DNA of 64,000 nucleotides, from NCBI RefSeq assembly GCF_028640845.1, contig NC_080540.1, positions 134,320,420-134,384,419 on the forward strand, given 5' to 3'. Position 1 is the first letter of the stretch; each line of letters opens with the position of its first letter. The translations under genes and the position numbers were made by a program. This stretch comes from Ahaetulla prasina (Eukaryota > Chordata > Lepidosauria > Squamata > Colubridae). The notes under the pieces are model-generated. The model saw only the letters and a program-made list of their open reading frames with translations. It had not been told where the DNA came from and ran no database searches. Shown piece after piece: positions 41,826 to 54,818 of this stretch.

Positions 41826-43050
41826 CTTTTTCATCTCTTAAAAGTTTTTTTTTCTTCTTCCAATGATGTTGCTGCCTTTACTGCTGGAATGGGTGATGTC
41901 ATTGTGTTTACACTAGTTTGATGGCATAGCGCGCTGAACCAGGAATGTTGAGAATGGGGCCTGTGTTGAATCATGCACTCTGCTGTCAGCTCTGTTGTAA
42001 GCAAAGAATTGGCGGCACTTGTGCTGAGTGCAGGCCTTTTGGACTTCTGGCAAAATGTGTTGAGGTTGCACTTTTTTTTCCTTTACAGCCGTCGCACTTG
42101 GCACTTTTCAGTGTGATCTTTCTTCGGGAAGCTGTCAAAAAGCTGAGAAATCAGCAGTCTAGGGAGTTAGACCAAGTTTGTCTCTGTCTGGATGCCAATT
42201 CTCTCTGGCTGTCCTTCTTGCAAAATATTCACAAGTGCAGCTTCTGTGCAGGGCTGTAAAAAAATCTCGTATATATCTTAATTCAGGCATAATACAGAAT
42301 GTGAAAATTTTCATAGGTTTTTTCCACTTAATCATCACTTTCCTTATTTTTTTCTTTTTTTATGAATGATGAATGGAAATGAATCTGTCTTTGATTGAAT
42401 CTATATGATATCTGATATTGATAACTAATGTTATACTCCTTGTATTAAAAGATTCTTTAGATGTTTAGGACAAATGAACTTTTTTGTGTTTGACTCTCAG
42501 AGCTACTGGACCTAATATTTCTACACAGCAATCTATGCCCATCATTTTTAATAATGAAGATCAGCTCCAGTCCTTTTCAATCCTTTTGTGCAATCTTCTC
42601 GCTTCCCACATGTTGATTGCTTTCCTAAGCATTAATACTGATATGTACTAGAAGTGCAGTTGCCTTATGAAGAGCCTCACTAAATCCAGGTGGTTAATCT
42701 TTTGTATACTCTCCTACTAGGCAACATTTCCTTGGGATTTTTTATTGATGGTCACTAATGTTAGCAAAGTGATTCTTAAGGTTCTGACCTGCACTGAATT
42801 TATAGTATGATACCAAATCTGTTTTTGGTCATGCAGTTTGGTTGTGTTGCCTCTGTTCATATTCCTCTTACATGAGCATTAGCAATGGTACTTAACACTG
42901 ACATGTCATAGATAAAACTTACATAGGAAAGAAGTGTAGGTTAGACTTGACTTTTCAATGAATAGGTGACATCCCCAGTTTTGTTCCTGGTTCCTATGGC
43001 TGCATGTGGCTTTTGGACAAAGCTGGAAAATATTTGTGTGTGTGTGTATA

Positions 43051-43109
43051 GAATAGAATAGAATAGAATAGAATAGAATAGAATAGAATAGAATAGAATA
43101 GAATAGAAT
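43051..43109. repeat. (GAATA)n microsatellite
   Basis: About eleven perfect GAATA units, directly abutting the CR1/L3 3' end that follows. Confidence 0.97.
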
Positions 43110-43390
43110 TTTTTATTGACCAAGTGTGATTGGACACACAAGGAATTTGTCTTGGTGCATATGCTCTCAGTGTACACAAAAAAAAAGATACCTTCATCAA
43201 GATACAACATTTATAACATAAATGATGGTCAATATATCAGTATAACAATATAAATCATAAGGATTACCAGCAACAAAGTTACAGTCATACAGTCATAAGT
43301 GGAAAGAGATTGGTGATGGGAACGATGAGAAGATTAATAGTAGTGCAGATTTAGTAAACAGTTTGACAGTGTTGAGGGAATATGTATATC
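43110..43390 (-). mobile_element. CR1/L3-type LINE 3' end with AATAG tail
   Basis: Same block as at 5404 and 19491 (attgaccaagtgtgattggacac, gcatatgctctcagtgtac), minus strand, tail at 43051-43109. Confidence 0.8.
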
Positions 43391-44687
43391 TCTCTGTGTG
43401 TGTGTATATATAAAAATTTGTATATATAAATATATACAGAAACGCACACACACATAAAAATAAGTGAATGTACGGTAGTTGTGTCTTCCCCAGTGTTTAC
43501 TTAACCAATATTTCGAGCAGTGTTACAGTAATGGAAACATTCTTCCTCTTGTATTTTTTTTCTAATCAGAAAACATGGCTACTGGTTACTGACTGTTACC
43601 CACATACTTGAGGTATTGATTCCCAAATTGAGGATCTGAAACTTTTTGATAGTAAAACACAGTAAGCTGTACACTATGTGTCTTACTGTACAATTAATAA
43701 AGAGTTTCAAACTTGCTTCTTAGCTGCAAAAGCAAAAACAAGGCAGTGGGGTCCCATTAAGACACTTGTGTCCCACTATATTAAGTATGTTAGAGCTTTA
43801 ATCAGTGACTGTAGCCATGTCTTTTGGGCACAAGAATTTGGCTTGTCAGCAATTTCCAGTGCTCTAAGAGTATCTGAGTTGTTTGGCTAGCTTATTAGTG
43901 ATCTTGGAAAGCGCTGAAGCCATCCCTTCTGGGGTGCTGCTGGGGGACCATTTTTTTTTCTTTTGCTGACACTAGCTTGTCTTGGTTCTTCGCTGTAAAT
44001 GTGAACTGATGTTTTATACATTCAGCAAACAAGAACCCAGTTGGTGTGGAAGAGGCATTTATTATGTAAATAGTGATGATATGCTTGGGTGAGTAAAAGA
44101 TAATCCGCATCCATGCAGTTTTGCTATGGAGGTGGTTTATTATTGCCTGAGATGTCTTTTGGCTTGATGTCTAGCCCCAGAGCCCTGAAATGCTTCGATG
44201 GTCTCCCTCCTGAGCCCAGACCCTGCATAGCTTATGAGCATAGATATGGTCAGCCAGGTGCTGCCATGTGTGGAGGCACATGAGAGAGATAAACATAAAA
44301 ATCCTTATCTATGGTGACTTCTCTGTGCTTGAGTTACCTCTGGCCATTTTTTTCTTCCTTAAAAAGCATCTTTTTTGTGGGGTGTGGGGAGCAATTATTG
44401 AGGCTTCTGAGCTGTTCCAGAGGAGTAGTTATTGGTAGTAAAGGTAATTTACAACATCTGATTCAGTGATTTGGGGGAGCTATCAGGCCTTCTTTAAGAG
44501 AAAGTAACTATTCCTGCACATAGTTGATCGTTGAATGTTGAGAACAAAATGGAAGTATTTGATTTCCTCTGTTTAGGAAACTGGTGGGTAGTTTTGGTTT
44601 ACTCAAGAAAGCCACAGTGAATGACAAGATTTCTCTATATGTGATTTTGTGTGTCTAAGAAAGAGCTCTTGTGAATTTAAGTAGTGG

Positions 44688-44725
44688 TTTCAGTAATGTA
44701 AGATGTTAATCTTACATTACTGAAA
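44688..44725. repeat. Perfect 17-bp hairpin in MAFG intron 1
   Basis: TTTCAGTAATGTAAGAT, loop GTTA, then its exact reverse complement. It is too short for a typical vertebrate pre-miRNA. Confidence 0.95.
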
Positions 44726-45018
44726 GATTAGTGAGTATTCAGGTGATGTAAAATTGCTAGCAAATGTCTGTGTTATCACAGAGAACTTGTATTTCTTGTG
44801 AATACCGATATTATAATTTCAATTGCCTCCATCCAAGACCTATATGATACATGCTAAAAGCATATATGAGGAAGCCTCATTCTCATAATTTTATAACTTC
44901 TTTAAATTTTCCACTTTTGGAAGAACTTCTGGAATAATAATAGGTTATCAACAGCACACATTTCCTAAATAATGAGTTATCTGGAAATTTAGAGCAATGC
45001 AACATGAAAACAATAAGT

Positions 45019-45149
45019 CACAGGTGTCAAACTCGTGTGACGTTGCCATCACGTGATGTTTCGCAACATTTTTCCCATTTGTGGAGCTGTGGTGGGCATG
45101 GTCTGCGTGTGACGCATCTGGCCTGCAGGCCGCCAGTTTGACGCTCATG
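45019..45149 (+). mobile_element. hAT-type MITE with TSD CAATAAGT
   Basis: Left end CACAGGTGTCAAACTCG; right end CCAGTTTGACGCTCATG. Exact flanks CAATAAGT (45011-45018, 45150-45157). The CAGGTGTCAAACTC terminus is widespread among vertebrate hAT MITEs. It contains TCACGTGA at 45049-45056. Confidence 0.9.
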
Positions 45150-45787
45150 CAATAAGTGAATAGGTAATTTCATAAGAATGTGGATGATTTTTATCTGCAT
45201 CGCTAAAAAAACTTGCTGTATCCTGTTGGCAAAATGGCAATGTGAAAGGAAGCAACTGGACAGGGACATAGATGGAAATACTTAATATCTGTATTACTGG
45301 TCAGAATCCCGCCCAGCTGAATTTGTTTCTTTTTCCTAACTTTGTGTATCTACCACTGTTCTTCTATTAACATGCATGGGAAAAGCTAGTCAAAAGAAGA
45401 CAGGTTATCAGAACCACAATAATAGATTTGTGTTCAGTAATGACTATTCAATTATAGTATATATAGTAACCTGGAGACAGGTAATTCTCTAAGGGTTCTG
45501 CATGTTTCCTATGATTCCCTTGTCTGTCCTTTCCTTCCATCCCCTAGTCTTGCTGTTCTGTTTTCTAGATAAATAAATGCTTCAGGCAGAATGGATTTTG
45601 ACGTATTTTTTAAAATAGGGGGTATTTTTGAATACGTCTCCCTTACAACGATGGGGATATAGTGTTGCTCTGGACTCTATCAAGAGAACTCTATAAGGGT
45701 AATTCCTTGGCAACTCTCTTAGACTGCAGCTCTCTTCCTAGGCTGTACTGTAGTATAAGGCGTGCACTGTGAGCAAGGCTGCTAATA

Positions 45788-45800
45788 TGCTGAGTCAGCA
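45788..45800. promoter_or_regulatory. Perfect palindromic T-MARE
   Basis: TGCTGAGTCAGCA is the exact 13-bp Maf recognition element, bound by small Maf homodimers and by NRF2, BACH1 or NF-E2 heterodimers. It lies 358 bp upstream of the MAFG start codon, near the end of intron 1. Confidence 0.85.
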
Positions 45801-46145
45801 TGACTGGCTCAGTACAGCCATGCAGGATCCTGGCTGCCAGGCTATTTTTAAATGTGGTTTCATCCTACTCCAGCTCCTCCCAAACTTCCAAATCTTCCTT
45901 TTCGTGGGCATTTGCTCTTAAGATTTATAGAAAGCTGTGGGGTTGGCAGAGACTGGGCAGAATTTGTCAAGAGCTCATGTAAATCCCACAGTTGGTTCAT
46001 GCTGTATAAAGAATACCTGTATTTGGTGCTTCCTTTCCTGCCTAGACTGAGTATATAAGCTGCTTTTGGATGATGTAGAACTTGAATTTGATAAAATCTA
46101 TCCATTTTGTATCTTACAGAATCTGATTGTGAAGGCTTGCGTGTT

Positions 46146-46714
<569 letters not shown>

Positions 46715-49700
46715 TGAAACGAGCACTGCCTGGGCTTGTCTGTGCAGGGCAGTTAGGCACAAAGCTCATCCGGAATCCCCAAAGCACAACCCTCTCCCAG
46801 ATGGCCTAGCCCACACAGGCACATACTGGCCTGCTTGTCACTGCAGTTGCTTTGTTTTTAGCTTGTTCTGGTTGGTGTGACTGATGGTAACGCAACCTTT
46901 CCATTGTGAACAGAACCGTCCACCTAGTGTGTTCTGAAAATGGAAGCTGAAGGACCTCAGTACTCCTGCCAAAGAGATTTTCAGCAGCATGGAATCCATT
47001 CTTGGGTAGGAATAACCCAAAGGGGAGGGAAGAGGTCATAGAGAGTTGGAAGACCTACTGTCAAGTGATGACTTCAATACCGTTCTTCCAGGGTTGAGTC
47101 AGCTGTCCAGTCTGCTGCTTGTAAATTGCTTGGTATCAGGGGGGGTAGTTTGTGTAACCATTTTTATATTACCATCTAGTTGCACCTTTTAGGTTTGAAG
47201 ATGGGATTCCTTAGGGCTTTTCCTGAAGGAGAGAGAAGCGGGGAAACAGCTATTTCCTGGTGTCTGTGCTGCAGAGGAAGGAAAGTAGCCAGGAATGAGC
47301 ACTGTTGTATCTACGTACCAGATGAAGTGGGTTACATTGCAGTGACCACAGGCCGGTTTTGTGCCTAATGTGTTGCACTGAACAAGACCAAAATCACTAG
47401 TTGTTTTCTGTGTTTGGAGAGTATCCAGTGTCTCTAGTGTGATGGTTTACACAACTTGTTTATGTAGTTTAAATAGCCCTTTATTTAAAAGAGAAGCATT
47501 CATTTAAAGAGTTATTAAATGATCTAAGTTTCAAATCTACAATTTGGTGAAGCACTTCTATTTAACAGTCTCCTTTTAGCCTGAGAAGGTGAGAATATAT
47601 GATTGTCATATTCTTGGAGATAGAAAATGCAAATTTTAAAAGTTTCTCGTTAAGTCTTTGTGGCTCTGAGGTTGGTTTTTATAAAGAGTTATTAGACTTT
47701 TATTTATAAATAACATAGGAAAAACAAAAAAACAAAAAAGAGGCTAGTCCTGTTTGATATCTTTTTGCAATTGTACCAAAAGTGACTTATTCTTGAATTC
47801 CCCATCTGCTTCTTTTGTATTCCTGTTGTATTTAGTTGTCTGTGCTCTGAGGTCTTTTGTGGCGCTGTGACGTGATGGTGCCAGTGGCCACTTTGCTATG
47901 TGGGTGTCCTGTGAGCATTCGTTCAGCTTTCCCAGGGCTGAGTGCAGGTTTTCTGGGGCATTTGCCAGTAGACCTTCTCAAAGATATTGTCTCACGAGAA
48001 AAATTACCTTAATCTGAAGCCTGAAAAGAATGAGTTCTTTTAAGAGGTTAACAAAACTGCTTAATGACAGCTGGCAGACAGTGTTGCATTATATCATGTC
48101 ACTTGTATTACAATTGCCAAAAAATTATTTAATTTTTTTTGGCTGTGACTGAGTGTTCCTAAAGGTTGAATCCAGAGTTGCAATGGTAATGGGTTAGAAG
48201 GGATCACTCCTGTTAATGTAGGAATGTGAAACAATTTACAGCATATCATACAAAGGGTCCACAAAATATGTTTTCTAGGGTTGGATTATATGTAGCATTT
48301 GTGAAGATCCACTATTGCGGCAGGATTCTTTTGCTGGTAATACTACAGAGATTTTGTTACCTCTTACCTGTTTCCTTCTATGTTTTAGCATGTTGAGCAT
48401 TACATAGGGATCTAAGCCAGAAACTCAACAAGGTCTAAAGAGCATGTCAACATGACCGGGGGAAGTTCAAATTCATTCTTTTATCTTTTGGATAGATAGT
48501 GTTATGGGAAACCCTAATCTAGTTTCTCCGAAAGAGCTAGTCGTTATAGACAAAAAAAAGTTGCTTTACCTTGTCTGCTGCTTGCCTTGTAATTGGCCTA
48601 CAGGGAGGGAGTGATGGGTGTGTTACCAAGAGGAACATGTGAGTTTGTATCTAGGTGGGCACTTGGCATTTTGCCCAGAAAATTGGCCATCAGAATGATC
48701 ACAATTATTGACAGCTGGTAAGCATTGAGTACTGGCCTATTCAGAACACTTGATATCACCATATTTGGCTATTTTTTAGTTAAACAGATACCAGAACCTG
48801 TTTTAATGACATAGCTAGTGAATTCTGGAAATTTCCACAGCTGAAACTGGGCTCAAAAACCTCTTGTGGCTTTTCAAAAACTTCCAACTGCATTCTAGGT
48901 CTCAGTAGTTAGAAAGAAAAAGTAGCTTTAATAACTTTTAAAGCAGGGTTAATAAATTCAGATGAGTTCTAAGGCAAGTTTGTATCCAGAAACAACTATT
49001 CACAAAAATCAACTGAGAATCCATTCCTTGAAAATGATATTCCGGATATCTATTAACTGGCAAAGTTTTGCTGCCTAGAGTATGCTGGAGGGAAAAAAGG
49101 CTTTAATGAGGACTCGCCTTCAAAATATCTTCATCATATCTGCTGAAACTCCCTTTTTTCTCACTGTAAGACCACTGTTCTCTGCAGACTGTTCAGCTGA
49201 AATGGAGGGAAGAGCACTAGTTCCTTACAATATTTCAGCTGCCCTTTTGACACAGTAGATTGGAGGTGTTTTTAATTGTTGTTTTTTGTGCTATTCTTGG
49301 CATATTTAAATTACAGGTGTGCAAAATATGACTGAGGGATACATAGGCACTAAGAACAGCAAACGTCAAAGAAAGAGAAAAATAAGGTGCTTTAATGTGA
49401 ACATGCACGTCCCCTGGCTCCAGATTCTATCCAGAAATCACCATTGCCACATTAGTTGCTACTTTTTATTTTAGGTTTAAAAGGAATGGATCACAGGTTG
49501 CTGCATACAGTAGCAAGTTATTACTAAGCTTTGCCTTACTAAGGCGTGTAGGTTTCTGATCTTAAAAACTACCTGTGTGAAATAAATTGCTCTGAGCTAT
49601 GTTGAGGTTAGTAAAATCCGATAATTCCCCTTGGGGTATATTTTATCACTGCTAATTTGAAAGACTTAGAAACCAATGCAGATCTGTGCAGAATTACTAG

Positions 49701-52700
49701 AGGCAGAAATTTCTTAAGTTTAATTGTTCCATATCACACTACCTCCTTGCATCTTTCTCTCCATCCATCTTAAGCTGTAGATAATTTCTTCCCTTCATTG
49801 CCTTCCACTTTCTAGTCCTTGCCAAAGAAATCCAAATTCTGTGAAAACCAAACAATTGTAACTGAAATAAGCAATAAATGCTTTCATGTCAAACATGCAA
49901 ATAAAAGTGTATAATTGGGATTTTCTCACCATCAAATTTATAAGCAAGAGGTGAGTTCTGGATTGAACTTTTAGGTCTCCTGGTCTTAACTTCCTTTGAG
50001 AGTTGCATGAAATGCATTTATATCACCTGGATGGATGGACGAGGAAACAATTCTTATATCTGAGCTTTAATTCAAGAATTTGCCTCTCTGTTGTTTGGCA
50101 TGCTTCTCTGTGCCATATTTGCACGTTGTCCCAAGGAAAGCAAGGCAAAGACATTGCTGATAGTTCGATACTGTCAAAATACATTTCTGTGTTGGGCTGC
50201 ATTTCTGAAATAGGAATTTTTCGGCCAGATGAATAGTTTTGGATCTCTTTAGTTCCACGACTATATATCATCCTAGACATTTCTTGATTGGCAGTCCTTA
50301 GAATTGGCTAAATAATTTTTTCTTGATGCTTCTTCTTCCTGGGTTGCTTGTTTTACAATCGAGATCCTGGATGCCGTGAGAAGCCTCTGATAAAGAAAGC
50401 CCATCCTCTGGGATTTTACAAGAGTGGCTAGGTTGATTTTTGTAGCAAAACTAATAGTGTCCTGGCACTTTAAAAACTATTACATCATCTTTTGTGGATT
50501 AGAATTTACTTCATCAGATCCATGAGATGATATCAAATTGGCTCTGATATATGTGTATAAATGCAACTGTCCAGATACATTTTAGATATAAAAAAGTACA
50601 GGCTAATAATTTTATTAAACCTTATACACACATACATTAATACTATAGTTTCCATTTTTTGCAAAGTTGGTAACAAACATTACAAGGTATCGATATTATC
50701 TGCATTAGTCTGTGGTCACTAAAAACGTTAAAACATATTTGAAGTGCAATCTATATGTCCTGCAATTAGATTTTGATTATTATTCCTACAGTAACAGTTT
50801 TCTCCATAAACAACCTGTATGCAGTATTAATTGGCCAATTTGGAATAATACTTCATCTATTGAAGTTGACTTGTCCACATAAATCTATGCCATAATATAT
50901 TTGCTTGTCTTTAAGGTGCCACAAGACTCAGTCTCTTCCTCTAAAGATGCGCCTTTTGCCCTTTTCAAGGCTAGATAAGTGAGATAGTATCTTCATCTGA
51001 GTGGGTAGCAAGACATTCTTATAAACAAATGGATATTTATTGAGCAAATCTGGCTCCAGAACTCAGTGGTAAATCTTCCAACCGGAGATGGGGAAGAAGA
51101 CAAGGGAACCCTCCATACCTCCCAGCTTCCTTCACTCTCAGTCTGGTCTCCTAGTGTTCATGAGTTTGTTTTTTTTCTGTCCTAGATTCCCCTCTCAAGC
51201 CCTTGCCCCTCAATTTGTTTTCTGGTATATAGCATCCAGAGTGTGATGGTTCTTGTTTCATAGGTGACTGTTTGGTTTTCCTGCTGTGAAGGGTGTTTTT
51301 GTTTTGTTGTTTTGTTTTGAATGGGGCATTTTGCTTGATGCAACAGGTTGGGGAGCGTTGCTTTCTACCTGGATGCAGAACAGCTCCGTGAAGTAGAATT
51401 CCGCCCTCATGTGGCTGGCTTTGGGTGGGTGGGAAAGGTAGGGTTGTTTTATGTTGTGGTGAATTATGTAAAAGTGATATTTGGATAATGAAACAACTTT
51501 TTCTTTCCAGAAAAATGCAAGAAAAACCTGCAGGCTAAGAGCTGAGGAATGTGATGGTTAGCAATGGGTAGAGGTTCAGATGTTAGGTCCTTGAGGAACA
51601 TGTTCCTGGGTGAAACAGATGCAGGAGCAGGAGTATGTACTACTGTGCATAGAAGACTAAACATTTGTTCCTTGTGTCATTGATCAAGTTTTTGCATCTG
51701 CTGTACACTGGCATATCCCAATGAAGTAGGATAGCATTTTACTATAATCTAGCAGTAAGCAGAGCTGGCATATCTATATATTACTTTCACTTGGACTAAT
51801 AGTGTGTTCCAGTAGTACCCCTTGTCCTCTGTGCCAGTGAAGATAGAAGCACTTTCTGACAACTTGCCTTTCACCTCTTTCTGATATCTCAAACTGTATT
51901 TTGTTAGTAAAATAATGAATTAACGTGCAGGAATCTTCCCTTCTGGTTTAATAGCACTGCTGCCGTTTCCTGTAATATAACAGTGAATAGCTGTGACTGC
52001 TCATGCAGAGGATTGCTCCTCCCTATGCAGAAAGGATCACATAGTGGTCTAGCTGTGAGCTTCAGGCAAGTAATTCTTCCAAGTATTGAGGACTTACTCC
52101 CCTTCCAGATCTGATATACAGTATATGTGAGCTCTAGCTGCTCGCACCTGACACTTGCCTGAATGAGAGGCACTGCACAGTTGAGCAAGTAGTCTCCTGA
52201 TTCCCACATCACTATTTGGCTATGCAAAGGTGTTTGGGATTCCCGTGCAGTTTCAAGTGCTACTTGTCCTTGTCCTCACCTGCGGTTTGCTCTGAATTTA
52301 TTACAACCTTTGTCAAACTGGAATATTATGGAGAAACTAAATTATATTTGGTGTACTTAATGAACTGAACTGATGGATTGCTCCTCCCCACTCTCCAAAT
52401 GTTGAAGATAGTCTTTAAAAATATTAATTGAAATGACTTCACTACTGCTTTAAAATATTTGTTTAAAAGGTCGGGAAGGAACATTTTGATAATAAGAAAT
52501 TCAGTCTCCAAAGCTGATACAACTGGAGATGAATTCTATATGTTAGGGTGTAAAAGCATACTGTCATGTCCTGGGTCTCTCCTGTACAACAGTCGAACCC
52601 AAGTAATTAATCAGTATTTATTGCTAAATTATTGTCCTTTTTCAATCTGTAGATAACTGTTGGGGATTTGTTGCCACAGCCCCAGTGGAGGTGTTGTTAA

Positions 52701-52780
52701 TTTATTTATGTATATAGTGTATGTTGATATGAAGCATTCTTTATTTTGTATATGACCAATAAACATCTTTAAAGAGGCTG
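46715..52780 (+). other. MAFG: MAFG 3' UTR
   Basis: About 6 kb without any recognisable coding segment or transposon, as expected for the long MAFG 3' UTR. The likely end is the signal AATAAA at 52758-52763, in a T-rich context (ttattttgtatatgacc). Earlier AATAAA copies, for example near 49577 and 49872, could give shorter forms. Confidence 0.6.
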
Positions 52781-53767
52781 GCCCCTATGATATCACTGAG
52801 CAGGTTCGGGTTGCTAAACTTGTTCTGTTGCTGACAAGAACTTTTAAGATTTAACTTTTGCATGTATTGTGTACATAATCTGCTCCATGCTGCTTGAAAT
52901 GCTAAGTTAGTTTCCTATTTGGATTTGGAAATTTCCCAGGAATCCTTTCCAGCTCAAAACATTGGTGTGATTGTTTTATTATAAACTGTCCAGATTATTT
53001 GCCTCAGGATTATATTTTTATTCGACATCCCTTTCCTCCAAGAATGGTTTATGTTTTCTACAGATCACATTAGCCTAATATGATGAAATAAGAAAAAGGA
53101 ATCTGGATATTATCTGGAACTCTGTAGTATGGGAAGCACATACCTCTAACAAACGAGCAACTGGTAGTCAGCATTTAAAAATGGGTGCATTTACATGACC
53201 TATTTAGGCATGGTTCACTCAACTCAATTTGCTGGATTCACATGACATTGAACACAATTAACCCAAACCAACACCCTAAAGCTAAAGTGCTACGGTAAAG
53301 CTAAAATGCAGTTGACTAATTTGTGGTTCAGTAAGTTGTGCAAACATGGCCATTGGCAAGCTTAAAAAATGTGCACTTTTTTGCCTAATACAATCAATGG
53401 TAGGTTAACTTGTTGCTGCAAGAGCTTTAAGCTTTCATGTAACAAATCCAAGAGAACGGCAGTGTGCAGCAATAAAACAAGCAAAATCTCCAGATCCTTT
53501 ATACATTAAATTACAAGCTTTTGCATACTAGTTCACAACACTAAAAATGGAGTGGTTGATGAAAACTTATGCAAAACTTAAAAGGCCCAAGAGTACAGTA
53601 TTTTTAAACTTTCCCTTAATACGAGGCCTTTTTCTCACTGCCAAATTTCCCTTTGTATTTTTAGTGCATTAAATAAATTGATATGGTCGACTTTGGTCGT
53701 TGGATTTTGAAAAAAAATATTCCACCTTTTCTTACTCAAGTAAAACCAACAAAATGTTTAATTAACA

Positions 53768-54222
53768 TAGGGCCGGGCTACTTACGGGACCGTCTACTGC
53801 TACCGAATACCTCTCACCGACCCGTGAGCTCTCACAGAGAGGGACTCCTCAGGGTGCCGTCAGCTAGGCAGTGTCGTCTGGCGACGCCCAGGGGAAGGGC
53901 CTTCTCTGTGGGGGCTCCCACCCTCTGGAAAGAACTCCCCCCAGGACTCCGTCAACTTCCAGACCTCCGAACCTTCCGTCGCGAGCTTAAAACACACCTA
54001 TTTATCTGCGTGGGACTGGACTAGTTTTTTAAATTTTATAGGGGTTTTAATTGGTTTTAATATTTATACTATTTTTAATTAATTTGGCTTTTGAATAAAT
54101 TTCTTAATGGTTTTCTTAATTTGTATATATATGTTTTTTAGCTGCCTGTGAACCGCCCTGAGTCCTTCGGGAGATAGGGCGGTATACAAATATGAATAAT
54201 AAATAAATAAATAAATAATAAA
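53768..54222 (+). pseudogene. L2 LINE 3' fragment
   Basis: Encodes only the last part of the ORF ([34 protein letters not shown]), then the 3' UTR, the ACCGCCC...GGGCGGT stem-loop (54152-54183) and an AAAT tail. Confidence 0.9.
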
Positions 54223-54433
54223 TTCTCATTCTCCAATAGCTAATGAGTTAAATGCCCTGAGCAATACTTTCCCCGTTATATTCGTATGTAAAGTTCAGCA
54301 GTTGACAATACGGGAATAAGCTAACCAAGATAAGCATCGTTACCGAAGACCTTGCGCTGGAAAAGATTGGATTGCACATAACGGAATTTGCTTTGATGCG
54401 GAAGAACAGCGACAGAATCCACGCGACATAATT

Positions 54434-54818
54434 TCACACGCGGCCACCACTGGGATCTCGGAAAAGGAGGGGCCGAAGCAGCGCAATTATCGTTAGACCA
54501 GCATCGTTTTTAAACCCCCAATCCGAAAGAGAGCGCACTTTCCCAAGCAAGGAAGAGAGCAGGAGTTCGACTCTATTCTCTATGGAGGTAATAGAAACGG
54601 CAGTCTTGTCTACACGGGAAGACAAGTCCAACCGGAAGTAGCGGGTAGAGTTGTGTCCTCAGCTTCTATCTTGGAAGAAAGAGCCTGGCAACAGCAGAGA
54701 ACGTCGTTTAGCGTCCCCAGGGCAACAAGCAGTCGCCGCCGAGCGTCGTCCGTTGCCGGAAGCGGAAGTAGCCGAACCCTCCTCTTCGGCCGATAGGAAC
54801 CCGGAAACTACCCAGGGG
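54434..54818 (+). promoter_or_regulatory. SIRT7: SIRT7 promoter and 5' UTR
   Basis: A CpG-rich, TATA-less region. ETS-type sites ACCGGAAGTA (54631-54640) and the overlapping pair CCGGAAGCGGAAGTAG (54757-54772) lie within 190 bp of the start codon. If transcription began upstream of 54582, the ATG there would give a 19-codon upstream frame ending at 54641. Confidence 0.6.

Noticed and set aside
44688..44725. microRNA precursor
   Set aside because: A 17-bp stem is too short for a standard pre-miRNA, although the palindrome itself is real.
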